From contig NZ_QGTD01000020.1 in assembly GCF_003176895.1 (NCBI RefSeq), positions 158,642-222,641 on the forward strand: DNA of 64,000 nucleotides. Reading direction: 5' to 3'. This DNA is from Gracilibacillus dipsosauri (lineage in GTDB: Bacteria > Bacillota > Bacilli > Bacillales > Amphibacillaceae). The notes below the pieces were generated by a model that saw nothing but the letters and a program-made list of their open reading frames with translations, had not been told where the DNA came from and made no database searches. The translations under genes and the position numbers were made by a program. Below are positions 51,885 through 61,113 of the stretch, in pieces. The stretch's first letter is position 1, and every line of letters starts with the position of its first letter.

Positions 51885-51897
51885 AACAGCTCACACC

Positions 51898-52677
51898 TTA
51901 CTTAATTCTTTCTTCTATTTCTAAAGCTTTCCCATTTCCTAACTTCCTTAATGATCTCAAACCATGTGTAAGGATTTGCGGATGAAAAGCTTTTTGTTCC
52001 ATATGGTTCTCTATCCATAATAGCACATCGTCAGCAGATTCTTTTGTTAAGTCATTGAGATGGTTGGCGACAGATTTTCTTACATATCGAGAAGAATCAT
52101 TCATCAATGGTTCTAAAAGTTGAAGATTTTGCTCTACTTCTCCTTTTATCCAACCGATTCGTTTTGCCCATGGAAGTCGTGGCCGCGTTCCTTCACTTAC
52201 TAACCTTCTAACATGTGGATTGGTATCAACGGACCATAATTTTAAATAGGCAATAGATTTTTCTGTGTTTTTTGCTAAAAATGGACGAATGGCATATTCC
52301 GATGTATGGCGTTTAGTGATTTCATGTAATGCATTCATAGATAGGTCAAAATGGTCTAGCCCATATTTCTCAACAAAAAAGGCAACCGGCATCAGAAAAT
52401 AACCTTCCTTAAACATCCCCTCTTCCTTTTCATTTTCTGGACCAAGACACTGTAATAAAATCGATAAGCTATCTTCATAATTTTCCGGTAAAAATTCCCT
52501 AAGTGCATCTGTAATGACTTCGACACGTTGTTTTAACTCCTTATTCTCTACTAAAGATGATACCGTCTTAATAAAAGCAGTCGCTTCAAAGTTGGTATCG
52601 TGAGGCTCGATCAACTTTGCTAATCGAATCGCTAATTCCGTTCCAAAATAATATTTTAATGATACGTATTCCCCCAC
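51898..52677 (-). CDS. DNA alkylation repair protein (AlkD-like HEAT repeat)
   Basis: A 259-residue all-helical protein of the AlkD/AlkC-like DNA glycosylase family, built from HEAT-like repeats: AIRLAKLIEPHD, YLKLWSVDTNPHVRRLVSEGTRPRLPW and LEPLMNDSSRYVRKSVANHLNDL. It removes alkylated purines in known members, but the catalytic Asp of AlkD is not certain here. The GTG start at 52677 follows GGGAGG by 7 bases and lies two bases after the VOC stop; the upstream ATG at 52692 sits before that ribosome site. Confidence 0.8.
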   Translation of the reverse strand: MGEYVSLKYYFGTELAIRLAKLIEPHDTNFEATAFIKTVSSLVENKELKQRVEVITDALREFLPENYEDSLSILLQCLGPENEKEEGMFKEGYFLMPVAFFVEKYGLDHFDLSMNALHEITKRHTSEYAIRPFLAKNTEKSIAYLKLWSVDTNPHVRRLVSEGTRPRLPWAKRIGWIKGEVEQNLQLLEPLMNDSSRYVRKSVANHLNDLTKESADDVLLWIENHMEQKAFHPQILTHGLRSLRKLGNGKALEIEERIK

Positions 52678-52679
52678 CT

Positions 52680-53105
52680 CTATTCCTCCCATACTTCTTC
52701 TTTATATTGTTCCAAAAAGGATGAATCTGGAGGAATAATTTTAATCACGTCTATCAACACACCATTCGGATCTCTTGTCATGAAATGACGTTGTCCAAAT
52801 GCTTCATCACGAAGATCTAGTTGTAAAGGCAGCTTTTCTTGTACAATTAATTTTTCATACAATGAATCAACATCCTCCACCTCGAAGTTTAAAATTAAGC
52901 CTTGGGCTGTTTGGCGAAATGGGTTTGGAACAGTTTGGTGAGCTTGATTTAAAACGGCAAGCTCATAATCATTTGTCTCATGCTTTAAACTAACATACCA
53001 ATCAGCATCAAATGTGACATGAAAAGCGAAATACTTAGTATAAAAATCCTTTGTACTATTAACCTCATTTGTCATGATAACTGGATAAAAACTATTTAGT
53101 TTCAA
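52680..53105 (-). CDS. VOC superfamily (glyoxalase/bleomycin-resistance-like) protein
   Basis: A 141-residue protein with two beta-alpha-beta-beta-beta modules: [24 protein letters not shown] and then [25 protein letters not shown] with [17 protein letters not shown] at the end. The second half has a conserved metal-site-like Glu/His pattern. Substrate unknown; relatives include glyoxalase and drug-binding proteins. It is the first gene of the VOC-AlkD-TetR set. The long tandem repeat array lies upstream. Confidence 0.85.
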   Translation of the reverse strand: MKLNSFYPVIMTNEVNSTKDFYTKYFAFHVTFDADWYVSLKHETNDYELAVLNQAHQTVPNPFRQTAQGLILNFEVEDVDSLYEKLIVQEKLPLQLDLRDEAFGQRHFMTRDPNGVLIDVIKIIPPDSSFLEQYKEEVWEE

Positions 53106-53213
53106 TATAATCCCACCTTCTTCTTATTTTATTCCACTTTAACATACATACCGAATGTTTGTAAACAAAAATATGTGAATGGGGGACGTAAGGGATGTTT
53201 CTTCTCAAATGGT

Positions 53214-53680
53214 TTTTATTCTGGCTATAAACGTCATTTCACAATGGCTTTCCTTTTATTTTGGCTTTTATTCCGGCTATAAACGTCATTTCACAACGGC
53301 TTTCCTTTCATTTTGGCTTTTATTCCGGCTATAAACGTCATTTCACAACAGCTCTCCTTTCATTTTGGCTTTTATCCTGACTATAAACGTTATTACACAA
53401 CAGCTCTCCTTTCATTTTGGCTTTTATTCTGGCTATAAACGTCATTTCACAACGGCTTTCCTTTCATTTTGGCTTTTATTCTGGCTATAAACGTCATTTC
53501 ACAACGGCTTTCCTTTCATTTTGGCTTTTATTCCGGCTATAATTTATTCCGGCTATAAACGTCATTTCACAACGGCTTTCCTTTCATTTTGGCTTTTATT
53601 CCGGCTATAAACGTCATTTCGTGCAGCTTTTCCTTTCAAAATGGACTTTATTTTAGCGAGTAATCTTCATTTCTACAATA
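53214..53680. repeat. 52-bp non-coding tandem repeat array (about nine units)
   Basis: A unit of 52 bp, with core TATTCCGGCTATAAACGTCA followed by TTTCACAACGGCTTTCC and TTTCATTTTGGC, starts at 53214, 53266, 53318, 53370, 53422, 53474 and 53526, then after a 16-base partial duplication at 53542, 53594 and a decayed unit at 53646. Units differ by a few bases only (for example CAACGG, CAATGG or CAACAG). There are stops in all frames and the step is not a multiple of three, so it is not coding. Units have no unique spacers, so it is not a CRISPR array. Confidence 0.95.
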
Positions 53681-53687
53681 AACAAAA

Positions 53688-53709
53688 AAACCGCCTATAA
53701 AAGCGGTTT
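53688..53709 (-). terminator. Terminator of the LytTR-ABC operon
   Basis: AAACCGC and GCGGTTT (53688-53694 and 53703-53709) form a 7-bp stem. On the minus strand it is followed by TTTTTTTG, just after the ABC permease gene ends. Confidence 0.82.
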
Positions 53710-53732
53710 AAATAAAGATACAAACTCGGGCG

Positions 53733-54476
53733 TTAGCTTTTAGACTGTCGTAAGAAGCGTGGGTAAGAAACGAATGCAATGATTGCACCAATGAGCCCAA
53801 AAGATAGCAAAATCAGAATAGAAAGCCAAATATCCATTATTGTACCACCTTCTAATAGGATATTCTTATAGCCATCTAATGCCCAGAATTGAGGAAGAAA
53901 TTTTGCAGTTGCTTGTATAAATGCTGGCATCATGTCAAGTGGCATCCATAATCCACCTAGCATCGCACCACCTAATGCAATAATTTGCGTTAAGGCGATT
54001 CCCATGTTTTCTGTTTTTACTAGGACTGCCATTGCCATACCCCAGCTAGTCGAAAGAAAAGCAAGGACAAATGATAAGACAATAAGGGAAAGCGGATCTC
54101 CTAAAGGTAAATCATATACCAACACCCCAAAGGAAAATAGTACAATAATCTGAATGATCACAATAAGCATAAAGGGTATCCATTTTCCGATAAAATATCG
54201 ATTAATGGGTAAAGGAGTACTGGCAATTCGAGCAACCATTCCTCCATCCCGTTCTTTTACAAAAGCAATGACAATGGAAATCATGATAAAGAAGGAAAAC
54301 ATTACTGTATATCCAGGGACAATCTGTGTTACTAATGCCTGTGTGTCCATCTCTTCCCCACCGGAAAAAATAGCGATAAAACCGACAATAAATACAATTG
54401 GTAGAATAAAAGTCCAAAACCAAAGCCCTTTATCTTGAGCATTCTTTTTTAATTCTGTTAATGTTATTGCCCACAT
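53733..54476 (-). CDS. ABC-2 type transporter permease
   Basis: A 247-residue permease with six transmembrane segments and the ABC-2 family motif in GGAMLGGLWMPLDMMPAFIQ near 168. It should export a drug, peptide or lipid together with the ATPase encoded 11 bases upstream. It is the last gene of the LytTR-DUF3021-ATPase-permease operon. Confidence 0.9.
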   Translation of the reverse strand: MWAITLTELKKNAQDKGLWFWTFILPIVFIVGFIAIFSGGEEMDTQALVTQIVPGYTVMFSFFIMISIVIAFVKERDGGMVARIASTPLPINRYFIGKWIPFMLIVIIQIIVLFSFGVLVYDLPLGDPLSLIVLSFVLAFLSTSWGMAMAVLVKTENMGIALTQIIALGGAMLGGLWMPLDMMPAFIQATAKFLPQFWALDGYKNILLEGGTIMDIWLSILILLSFGLIGAIIAFVSYPRFLRQSKS

Positions 54477-54487
54477 ACGATCAACTC

Positions 54488-55402
54488 CTAACCATTGTCT
54501 CTTAAACGGAGACCCGTTAATTGAAAGAAAATATCCTCTAATCTAGTTTGGCTTAATTCTAGCCTCTCTGGAGTAATACCATTTTCACGAAAATGCTCAA
54601 TCATTATTCCCATTGTCGATAAAGGGTCAGCACAATTTATAAAAAAACCGGCATCTGTTTGCATAACATCTCCATATGCTGTCAATTCTTCTGTCACCAT
54701 GCCATCTTTTGCAACAAAAATGGCAGCATTTCGGTGTTTATCAAGCACCTGCTTCATCGTTCCGTGTTCTACCAATTTCCCTTTATCAATAAAGCCAACA
54801 CTGTCACATATTTGCTCAACCTCCTCCATGTAATGGCTCGAATAAATAATCGTACTTCCGAGTTCTTTTAGTTCAGAAATCAATGAAAAAATAGAATGTC
54901 GTGATTGTGGATCAATTCCGACGGTTGGTTCGTCTAATACGATGACGGAAGGCTCATGAAGAATCGCACAGCCGATATTTAAACGGCGCTTCATTCCTCC
55001 AGAAAACTTGGAAATTTTGTCATGTGCTCTTTCGCTTAAACCAATTTGTTCTAAGACAACTCGTATTCGATTACGTAAATGTTCACCCGATAAACCATAA
55101 AGTCTACCAAAGTAGGTTAAATTATCATTAGCTGTTAGTGTTTCTTCTAGACAGATATCCTGCGGAACGTAACCGATGCATCTTTTTACCGCTAACTGAT
55201 CTTTTTTCACAGATTGATTAAAAACTTGGATATCGCCATCAAAACGATCAATGACACCTACCAGTATTTTCATAAAAGTAGATTTACCCGCACCATTAGG
55301 CCCTACTAAGCCAAAGCAACTCCTTTCATTAATAGAGAAGTCTAAGTCATTCAGTGCTTTTATCGAACCATATCTCTTACTAATACCCTGAACATTAATC
55401 AT
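54488..55402 (-). CDS. ABC transporter ATP-binding protein
   Basis: A 304-residue ATPase with Walker A GPNGAGKS, signature FSGGMKRRLNIGCAIL near 137, Walker B VIVLDEPTVGIDP near 155 and the C-terminal ABC-2 exporter extension ending in LSQTRLEDIFFQLTGLRLR. It pairs with the permease at 53733-54476. The ligand is unknown. Confidence 0.93.
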   Translation of the reverse strand: MINVQGISKRYGSIKALNDLDFSINERSCFGLVGPNGAGKSTFMKILVGVIDRFDGDIQVFNQSVKKDQLAVKRCIGYVPQDICLEETLTANDNLTYFGRLYGLSGEHLRNRIRVVLEQIGLSERAHDKISKFSGGMKRRLNIGCAILHEPSVIVLDEPTVGIDPQSRHSIFSLISELKELGSTIIYSSHYMEEVEQICDSVGFIDKGKLVEHGTMKQVLDKHRNAAIFVAKDGMVTEELTAYGDVMQTDAGFFINCADPLSTMGIMIEHFRENGITPERLELSQTRLEDIFFQLTGLRLRDNG

Positions 55403-55420
55403 GTACCTACCTCCTGTGCA

Positions 55421-55828
55421 TCATCTTTTTTCAATACTTTCATTCATTGATTTTTCAAGTTTTTTGTAATAGGTATATATGCCAATCCACATTATAAAAT
55501 ACGTCAATAGAAATATACCTAATCCTATTATTAGCGACCAAAGAGTGAAAGGAACCCAACCAGCATATATAGATACAATAGATATGACTATTAAGGATAG
55601 TACAAAATGGATGATGGTTTGTTTCAACAAACTCCCACGCTCAGATTCAAATATAAGTGATGCTAAGCTAAAATAAACACCCATAAGCATACTAGAAAGA
55701 AAGTGCCTCCATATCTCGATTACAGTAGATTCAATGGAGAAAATAACAAGAATCGTTAACGCTACAAATGTTACTAATGCACCTATTGCAATACCTATTA
55801 TACTTCTTCTCAATACTTCAATAATCAT
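55421..55828 (-). CDS. DUF3021 membrane protein
   Basis: A 135-residue protein with four transmembrane segments and a charged C-terminal tail (YYKKLEKSMNESIEKR). DUF3021 genes usually lie next to LytTR regulators, where the membrane protein is thought to control the regulator. The ATG at 55828 follows GGGGGAG by 6 bases and overlaps the LytTR gene by 11 bases; the longer frame to 55849 lacks a ribosome binding site. Confidence 0.88.
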   Translation of the reverse strand: MIIEVLRRSIIGIAIGALVTFVALTILVIFSIESTVIEIWRHFLSSMLMGVYFSLASLIFESERGSLLKQTIIHFVLSLIVISIVSIYAGWVPFTLWSLIIGLGIFLLTYFIMWIGIYTYYKKLEKSMNESIEKR

Positions 55829-56279
55829 GTAATTCTCCCCCTTCGACAATTTGTGCTTTTAATTGCTGCACATATTTTCTACTAACATATTCCTTACTTC
55901 CAGATTTAAAAAAGACACACAAATTGCCGTTAAAGGATAATTCAAATCGATCGATCTGATTAATGTTGCCTACAACAGACTTGGAAAAACGGATAAATCC
56001 AGAGACATGAAGGATTTTTTCTACTTCATACAATTTCATCTTTAGTTCCATACATTCCCCACCTATCATGGCAAACACCTTGCGATTTCTAGCAAACACA
56101 TAATCAATTTCTTCAGGGTTTAATAGAATGGATCGATCTTCTTGAACAGATACAATTCTTTTAGGCTGTTTGTTTTGCAATAAGTTAACTAGCTCTTCGA
56201 CTTCCTTCGTCCATTCCTTAGCATGAATGGTAATCGATGACTCTTCATGCTTGGCATCAATATCTATTCGTATCTTCAT
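55818..56279 (-). CDS. LytTR-domain DNA-binding regulator
   Basis: A 153-residue protein with no receiver domain. Residues about 55-150 form the LytTR beta-fold: ILLNPEEIDYVFARNRKVFAMIGG, VSGFIRFSKSVVGNINQIDRFEL and GSKEYVSRKYVQQLKA are typical. With DUF3021 it forms a known membrane-regulator pair, and here it heads an operon with an ABC transporter, which it probably controls. The first 50 residues contain an acidic, helix-rich region. Confidence 0.9.
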   Translation of the reverse strand: MKIRIDIDAKHEESSITIHAKEWTKEVEELVNLLQNKQPKRIVSVQEDRSILLNPEEIDYVFARNRKVFAMIGGECMELKMKLYEVEKILHVSGFIRFSKSVVGNINQIDRFELSFNGNLCVFFKSGSKEYVSRKYVQQLKAQIVEGGELHDY

Positions 56280-56610
56280 CTTTTCCCTCCTTCTTTATTA
56301 TGCAACGTTCTTTCTTTCATTTGGCAAAATGTCACATCAGTTGCGGAAATAGTGGAATAACAGGTAGGAAACATAACATAAGATGGTCCCAGCATTTGCT
56401 AAACTTATTATAACTTGTCCAGTGCATTCCTTCTTCAATAAAAAGAACTTCCATAGTAGAAAATCTCGCATTCGCTCGACCTTTAAAGGATACGTTAGAG
56501 TTTGTTATACTTTGACTTCAAAATTTCCGTTTCGTCGTATTATTCTTTCCTAACGTATAAAAAAAGCGGCTGTAACTTTTTACAGACGCTTTTCCCTTCC
56601 ACTTCGGCCA
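56280..56610. other. Intergenic region between the LytTR operon and the cupin gene
   Basis: A 331-bp gap that must hold the LytTR operon promoter. A terminator for the cupin gene lies at 56562-56592. Otherwise I see AT-rich sequence with no riboswitch, repeat or open frame with a ribosome binding site. Confidence 0.45.
56562..56592 (-). terminator. Terminator of the cupin gene
   Basis: AAAGCG-CTGTAA pairs with TTACAG-CGCTTT with a single mismatch, and the minus-strand 3' side runs into TTTTTTTATAC. It lies shortly after the cupin gene's stop at 56611. Confidence 0.85.
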
Positions 56611-57093
56611 TTATCCTTCTGCTGCCATGGCATCCGCTTTTCTACGATGCACCGTACCAAAAGGATGCTCAGGTGGTGCATATATTGAATAAAGTTTGAT
56701 TGGAGAATTTCCTGTATTGATCAAATTATGCCATTTACCTGCTGGTACCATAATAGCACTATTCTTGGCTACCTGTTGTCGAAAAGTTAATTGATTTGGA
56801 TGATCTCCCATCAATACAATTCCTTGCCCTGATTCAATACGTAAAAACTGATCAGTACTTGGATGTCTTTCTAATCCGATATCCTCCCCAACTCCTATGG
56901 ACATTAACGTAACTTGTAAATGCTTCCCAGTCCATAATGCTGTACGAAATGTATTATTTACTAATGAAGCTTGCTCGATGTTCACGACAAATGGATTCAT
57001 GCCATGGTCTGAAAACATCTGTTGATGGCCTTGCCATTGATTAGGATTATGCCCCCAATAGTGAGAATGCTGTTGATTTGTCCAATAAGGCAT
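56611..57093 (-). CDS. Cupin-domain protein with His/Gln-rich N terminus
   Basis: A 160-residue protein. The cupin motifs are GEDIGLERHPSTDQFLRIESGQG (motif 1 with HP-E) near 70-95 and IMVPAGKWHNLINTGNSP (motif 2, with H) near 118-135. The N terminus is rich in His, Gln, Trp and Asn (HSHYWGHNPNQWQGHQQ). Metal binding is probable. It stands alone next to the germination operon; the function is unknown. Confidence 0.85.
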   Translation of the reverse strand: MPYWTNQQHSHYWGHNPNQWQGHQQMFSDHGMNPFVVNIEQASLVNNTFRTALWTGKHLQVTLMSIGVGEDIGLERHPSTDQFLRIESGQGIVLMGDHPNQLTFRQQVAKNSAIMVPAGKWHNLINTGNSPIKLYSIYAPPEHPFGTVHRRKADAMAAEG

Positions 57094-57301
57094 CGTTATT
57101 TCATCCTCTCCTTTATTTTACTTTATTATCCTATTCATCAGCCTATAAGAAGGTAAGTCTTACTTTAGGAAATAGGCATATATACATTAGATCCTTCCTT
57201 CTTTTATTAATTAACTATCAAAATAAGTCGATTTGTTATATTTCTTGCAGTTCATGGAGAGAATGTTTTAATAAAAACTCTAATAATTTTGGGTGATCTA
57301 T

Positions 57302-58801
57302 ATGCGGAAGGGTAAAAATAAATCTAGTAAGCTTTTCCCAATAAGTGTCGATAAATTAAAAACATTGATGGAGAGTAAATTTGAGAATAACCCAGATTTA
57401 TCCTTTACCATTTTTGAGAAGTCTGAAGCGAGGATTGCTGTCTTTTACATCTCCTATTTAGTGGAACCAGAGATGGTCGAGCAATTTATGTTAAAGCCTT
57501 TATTAGATGGTAAATCAAAATGGACAAATCAATCGATTCTAAATGAAATACCTTTAAGAAGTGGGAGCAAGATTGAAAAACTCGAAGAAATACTAGATAA
57601 AATACTAATTGGAGAAGTATATATCTATGTAGAAAATGAAGACGCGGCGTTATCTTATTTATTAGATAAAAAAGAAAAACGAGATTTAACACAAGCAGAA
57701 ACAGAATCCCTAGTTTTAGGACCGAAAGTTGCTTTTACTGAGTCGATGATTACTAATTTGAATATTGTTCGTTGGAGTATTCGTTCCACAGACCTTGTCT
57801 TAGAAAAAATAATGATAGGTGAGCGTTTCCCTCGCGAAGCACGTTTAGTTTACGTCAAGTCTCTCGCCGATGAAACAGATATTAATACAATGCGTCAGCG
57901 ATTAAAGGAACTAGAAGTGGACCAAATTGAAGACAGTTCTGTATTAATGCAATATATTGAGGACTCTTCGCTAACTATTTTCCCACAATTTTATTTAACA
58001 GAGCTACCCGATCGATTTGTCTATGCTATAGATAAAGGTAGGATTGGCTTATTAGTGGAGAATAGTCCGACAGCAACTATTGCGCCTTCGTCTTTTTTTA
58101 GTTTTTTTGAATCTACAGAGGATCTTTACATGCGTTGGCATGCAGGTACCTTTTTAAGATCTGTTCGTTTCATTGCGATTTTTTTATCCATCTTTCTGAC
58201 ACCTTTATATGTAGCTGCCACTACATTTCATTATGAGATTATTCCAATAAAGGAGCTATTAACTATCGGGAATTCTAGAGCAATCGTACCGTTTCCACCG
58301 ATTATTGAGGTGTTAATTCTAGAGTTTTTCATCGAATTACTGCGAGAAGCTGGAGCAAGGCTGCCAACAAAGATTGGGCAGACCATCGGTATTGTAGGAG
58401 GTATTGTCATCGGAACTGCTGCTGTTCAGGCAGGGATAACAAGTAATTTCTTAATCATTCTTGTCGCAATTAGTGCACTAGCTTCCTTCACCATCCCTAA
58501 TTACTTAATGAGTACAGCCATACGAATCATTCGTTTTCCTATGATTATATTAGGCGGATTATTAGGCTTAATCGGTATAATGTTCGGGACTTGTTTTTTG
58601 CTCATCCATTTATTAAAAATAAAATCTTTAGGAAGACCATATTTAACACCTATTTATCCCTTTAGATGGGAAGATCTCAATAAAGCATTGTTCCGGTTAC
58701 CTATTGCCTATCAGAGTAAAAGATTTTATTCCTACCAGCCAAAAGATATAAAACGATACAAGAAAAACAAAGCGAAGACAAAGAAAGACATAGATGAGTA
58801 G
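57302..58801 (+). CDS. Spore germination protein, GerA family (A subunit)
   Basis: A 499-residue A subunit of a GerA-type germinant receptor in the spore inner membrane. The N-terminal 270 residues are soluble and the rest has five or so transmembrane segments, with PTATIAPSSFFSFFES and LPTKIGQTIGIVGGIVIGTAAVQAGI as conserved blocks. The ATG at 57302 is preferred to the GTG at 57293, which lies in the weak GGGTGAT ribosome site. It starts an A-B-C operon, eight bases before the B subunit. The germinant is unknown. Presence of the operon shows a spore former. Confidence 0.94.
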   Translation: MRKGKNKSSKLFPISVDKLKTLMESKFENNPDLSFTIFEKSEARIAVFYISYLVEPEMVEQFMLKPLLDGKSKWTNQSILNEIPLRSGSKIEKLEEILDKILIGEVYIYVENEDAALSYLLDKKEKRDLTQAETESLVLGPKVAFTESMITNLNIVRWSIRSTDLVLEKIMIGERFPREARLVYVKSLADETDINTMRQRLKELEVDQIEDSSVLMQYIEDSSLTIFPQFYLTELPDRFVYAIDKGRIGLLVENSPTATIAPSSFFSFFESTEDLYMRWHAGTFLRSVRFIAIFLSIFLTPLYVAATTFHYEIIPIKELLTIGNSRAIVPFPPIIEVLILEFFIELLREAGARLPTKIGQTIGIVGGIVIGTAAVQAGITSNFLIILVAISALASFTIPNYLMSTAIRIIRFPMIILGGLLGLIGIMFGTCFLLIHLLKIKSLGRPYLTPIYPFRWEDLNKALFRLPIAYQSKRFYSYQPKDIKRYKKNKAKTKKDIDE

Positions 58802-58808
58802 GTGAATT

Positions 58809-59930
58809 ATGGACATTAATGTGAAAGTAAAATCGAATTTACGCATTCAAGCATTTTATTTATTTTTCCTTATAAGCTTTATTCAAATAGGTGTAGGAAT
58901 AATGGGGGTTCCTAGGTTTATTTTTAAAGAGTCACAACAAGATGCTTGGATTTCGGTTATACTTGCTTCTTGTTTTATTGTAATGGTCATATCTGCCATG
59001 CTATTTATCCTTAAGCAGTATGAAAATGCTGATATTTTAGGAATTCAAACCGATCTATTCGGGAAATGGTTAGGAAAATTGCTCGGGACTATTTACATTA
59101 TCCATTTTATCCTAGCGTTTTTATCAGTGATAATAACCTATATCGAAGTATTAAAGATTTTTATCGCTCCAAACTTAAACAATTTCGTGGTCGCTTTACT
59201 ATTATTAAGTTTAGTTGTTTACAGTGTTCGAGGAGGACTTCAAGCGATTGTTGGCGTTTTTTTTCTCTTCTTTTTTCTCTCGATTTGGCTACTTGGATTG
59301 CTTGTAGAGCCGATAAGGTTCATGCATTTTAACCACTTTCAACCAATGTTTCAAGCATCATTTACGGAATTATGGAAAGGGGCAAAGGCAACCTCTTATA
59401 CCTTTATGGGATTTGAAATCCTGTTCTTTGTTTATCCATTTATTCAAAACAAACAGAAGGTCCGTTTCCCAACTTATCTAGCAATTATATGGTCATCAAT
59501 GATCGTCTTGATATTGACTGTTATATCCATTGGGTATTTTAGCCGTGACCAATTGTTAAAACTAGAATGGACAGTTCTAGACATGTTCAAAATACAAAAT
59601 CTTACCTTTATTGAACGATTTGATTACATCGTCATAGCTGAATGGATGATGGTTGTCGTACCAAATATGATCTTATTGATGTGGGCGATAACCTATGGAA
59701 TAAAAAGACTGTATCAGGTTAAACAAAAAACAACCTTATATATTTTAGCAATCGTCATATTGATTGCTAGTACCTTTATCGATGATTATTTTCTTATCCG
59801 AAAAATCATTGATAGTGTAGCAGAATTTGGTTTTTGGATTGTTTATGTTTATCCTCTCTTACTTCTTCCAATGGTACTTATAAAAAAAAGATGGAAACGA
59901 AAGAGTGGTGGTCGAGATTTATCGCATTAA
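58809..59930 (+). CDS. Spore germination protein, GerB family (endospore amino acid permease-like)
   Basis: A 373-residue membrane protein with about ten transmembrane segments, of the amino acid permease-like GerAB family. The IGVGIMGVPRFIFKESQQDAWIS block near residue 27 is characteristic. It forms the germinant-binding part of the receptor with the A and C subunits. It ends in a basic tail (KKRWKRKSGGRDLSH) that overlaps the C-subunit gene by 26 bases. Confidence 0.93.
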   Translation: MDINVKVKSNLRIQAFYLFFLISFIQIGVGIMGVPRFIFKESQQDAWISVILASCFIVMVISAMLFILKQYENADILGIQTDLFGKWLGKLLGTIYIIHFILAFLSVIITYIEVLKIFIAPNLNNFVVALLLLSLVVYSVRGGLQAIVGVFFLFFFLSIWLLGLLVEPIRFMHFNHFQPMFQASFTELWKGAKATSYTFMGFEILFFVYPFIQNKQKVRFPTYLAIIWSSMIVLILTVISIGYFSRDQLLKLEWTVLDMFKIQNLTFIERFDYIVIAEWMMVVVPNMILLMWAITYGIKRLYQVKQKTTLYILAIVILIASTFIDDYFLIRKIIDSVAEFGFWIVYVYPLLLLPMVLIKKRWKRKSGGRDLSH

Positions 59931-61053
59931 GTTTGTATTTGTATTAATTTCATTCGTCTTTTTAGCTGCCTGCATGCAGACCAAAATTATAGAGCAACAT
60001 GCCATTATCAATACATATGGTATCGATATTAGCGAAGAATCAGAAAATCTTATAGAAACCGTTATTCTCTCTTATATTTTTGATGAACAAGCAGAAAACG
60101 TAACAACGATAAATTATGGTAAAGGAAAAACCATTAAAGAAGCGAATCAAAACGCAGAAAAAAAATCATCCTTTACTTTTTTACCTGGCCAAATTCGTTT
60201 AGTTCTATATGGAAAAGAAACGGCAGAGAAAGGGTTTAAAAACTATTTGAATGTCTTAATTCGAGATGCGCGTCTTTCCGATATGATGTATTTAGCGGTG
60301 AGTGAAACGACCGCAAAGGACATACTTTTACTAGGACAAGAAAATGCTGATATTGATATGGGTCAATATATGGAAAAATTAATTGAAAAGGAAATTAAGG
60401 GGGACAGTATACCGAATGTTTCCCTTCATGAACTTACCCATACATATGAAGACCCTGGCAAGGATCCCATCATGCCTTTAATCTCCTTAACGGATAATAA
60501 AATTGCAATAACTGGTATGGCACTATTTCAAAATGACAAATACGTGGGGAAAATATCAATGGAGGATGCCTTTTTAGTGAATTTATTTCAAAATAAAGTA
60601 CACGATAGGCAGATACATCTCTCCATCTCTCGTGAACCTTTTTTAAAATATTTAAGTGCCCCTCAAGCAAATCGGGATCAGCTCCATCTTAGTTTCTTAA
60701 TAATAGATGGAGAAAGTAAGACAAGGTTAACCGACATTAAGGAATTGTCTTACCGAACAGATGTAAATCTTAAAGTCATTTTAAACGAAACATCAGAAAC
60801 CTTTAAGGACGAGAATGAACAGTTTGCCAACTTATTAGAAAAAGAAGTAGAAGAAGAAGTAAAAAGGCAGTACAAAAAGCTTTTAGCTACTTTACAAAAT
60901 GCTAACTCTGATCCACTTGGACTTGGTAGCATATATCGGGCACATAAAAAAAACGGGAAATTAACTGCAAAGGAATGGCACCAAAAATTTCCAGAAACCA
61001 CAATTAATTTAAATGTGGATGTAAAACTAATTAATACTGGGATAAAGCAATAA
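59905..61053 (+). CDS. Spore germination lipoprotein, Ger(x)C family
   Basis: A 382-residue lipoprotein with lipobox LAAC (Cys 23 from the first GTG). It has the GerAC fold with conserved AIINTYGIDISEE and the C-terminal TDVNLKVILNETSETF and NLNVDVKLINTGI segments. It is anchored on the outer side of the inner spore membrane. The start is one of two GTG codons at 59905 or 59908, overlapping the B subunit gene by 26 bases. Last gene of the operon. Confidence 0.93.
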   Translation: MVVEIYRIKFVFVLISFVFLAACMQTKIIEQHAIINTYGIDISEESENLIETVILSYIFDEQAENVTTINYGKGKTIKEANQNAEKKSSFTFLPGQIRLVLYGKETAEKGFKNYLNVLIRDARLSDMMYLAVSETTAKDILLLGQENADIDMGQYMEKLIEKEIKGDSIPNVSLHELTHTYEDPGKDPIMPLISLTDNKIAITGMALFQNDKYVGKISMEDAFLVNLFQNKVHDRQIHLSISREPFLKYLSAPQANRDQLHLSFLIIDGESKTRLTDIKELSYRTDVNLKVILNETSETFKDENEQFANLLEKEVEEEVKRQYKKLLATLQNANSDPLGLGSIYRAHKKNGKLTAKEWHQKFPETTINLNVDVKLINTGIKQ

Positions 61054-61085
61054 ACTCTTAAACCGTGCACAACCTCAATTTGATC

Positions 61086-61112
61086 AAGAGGCCACTCAAG
61101 TGGCCTCTTATC
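61086..61112. terminator. Terminator between gerC and the pectate lyase gene
   Basis: AAGAGGCCAC (61086-61095) and GTGGCCTCTT (61100-61109) form a perfect 10-bp stem with a 4-base loop. It lies between two convergent genes and has only short T stretches on each side; probably bidirectional. Confidence 0.75.
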
Positions 61113-61113
61113 A

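Noticed and set aside
53214..53680. CRISPR array
   Set aside because: The whole 52-bp unit is conserved; there are no unique spacers and no cas genes nearby.
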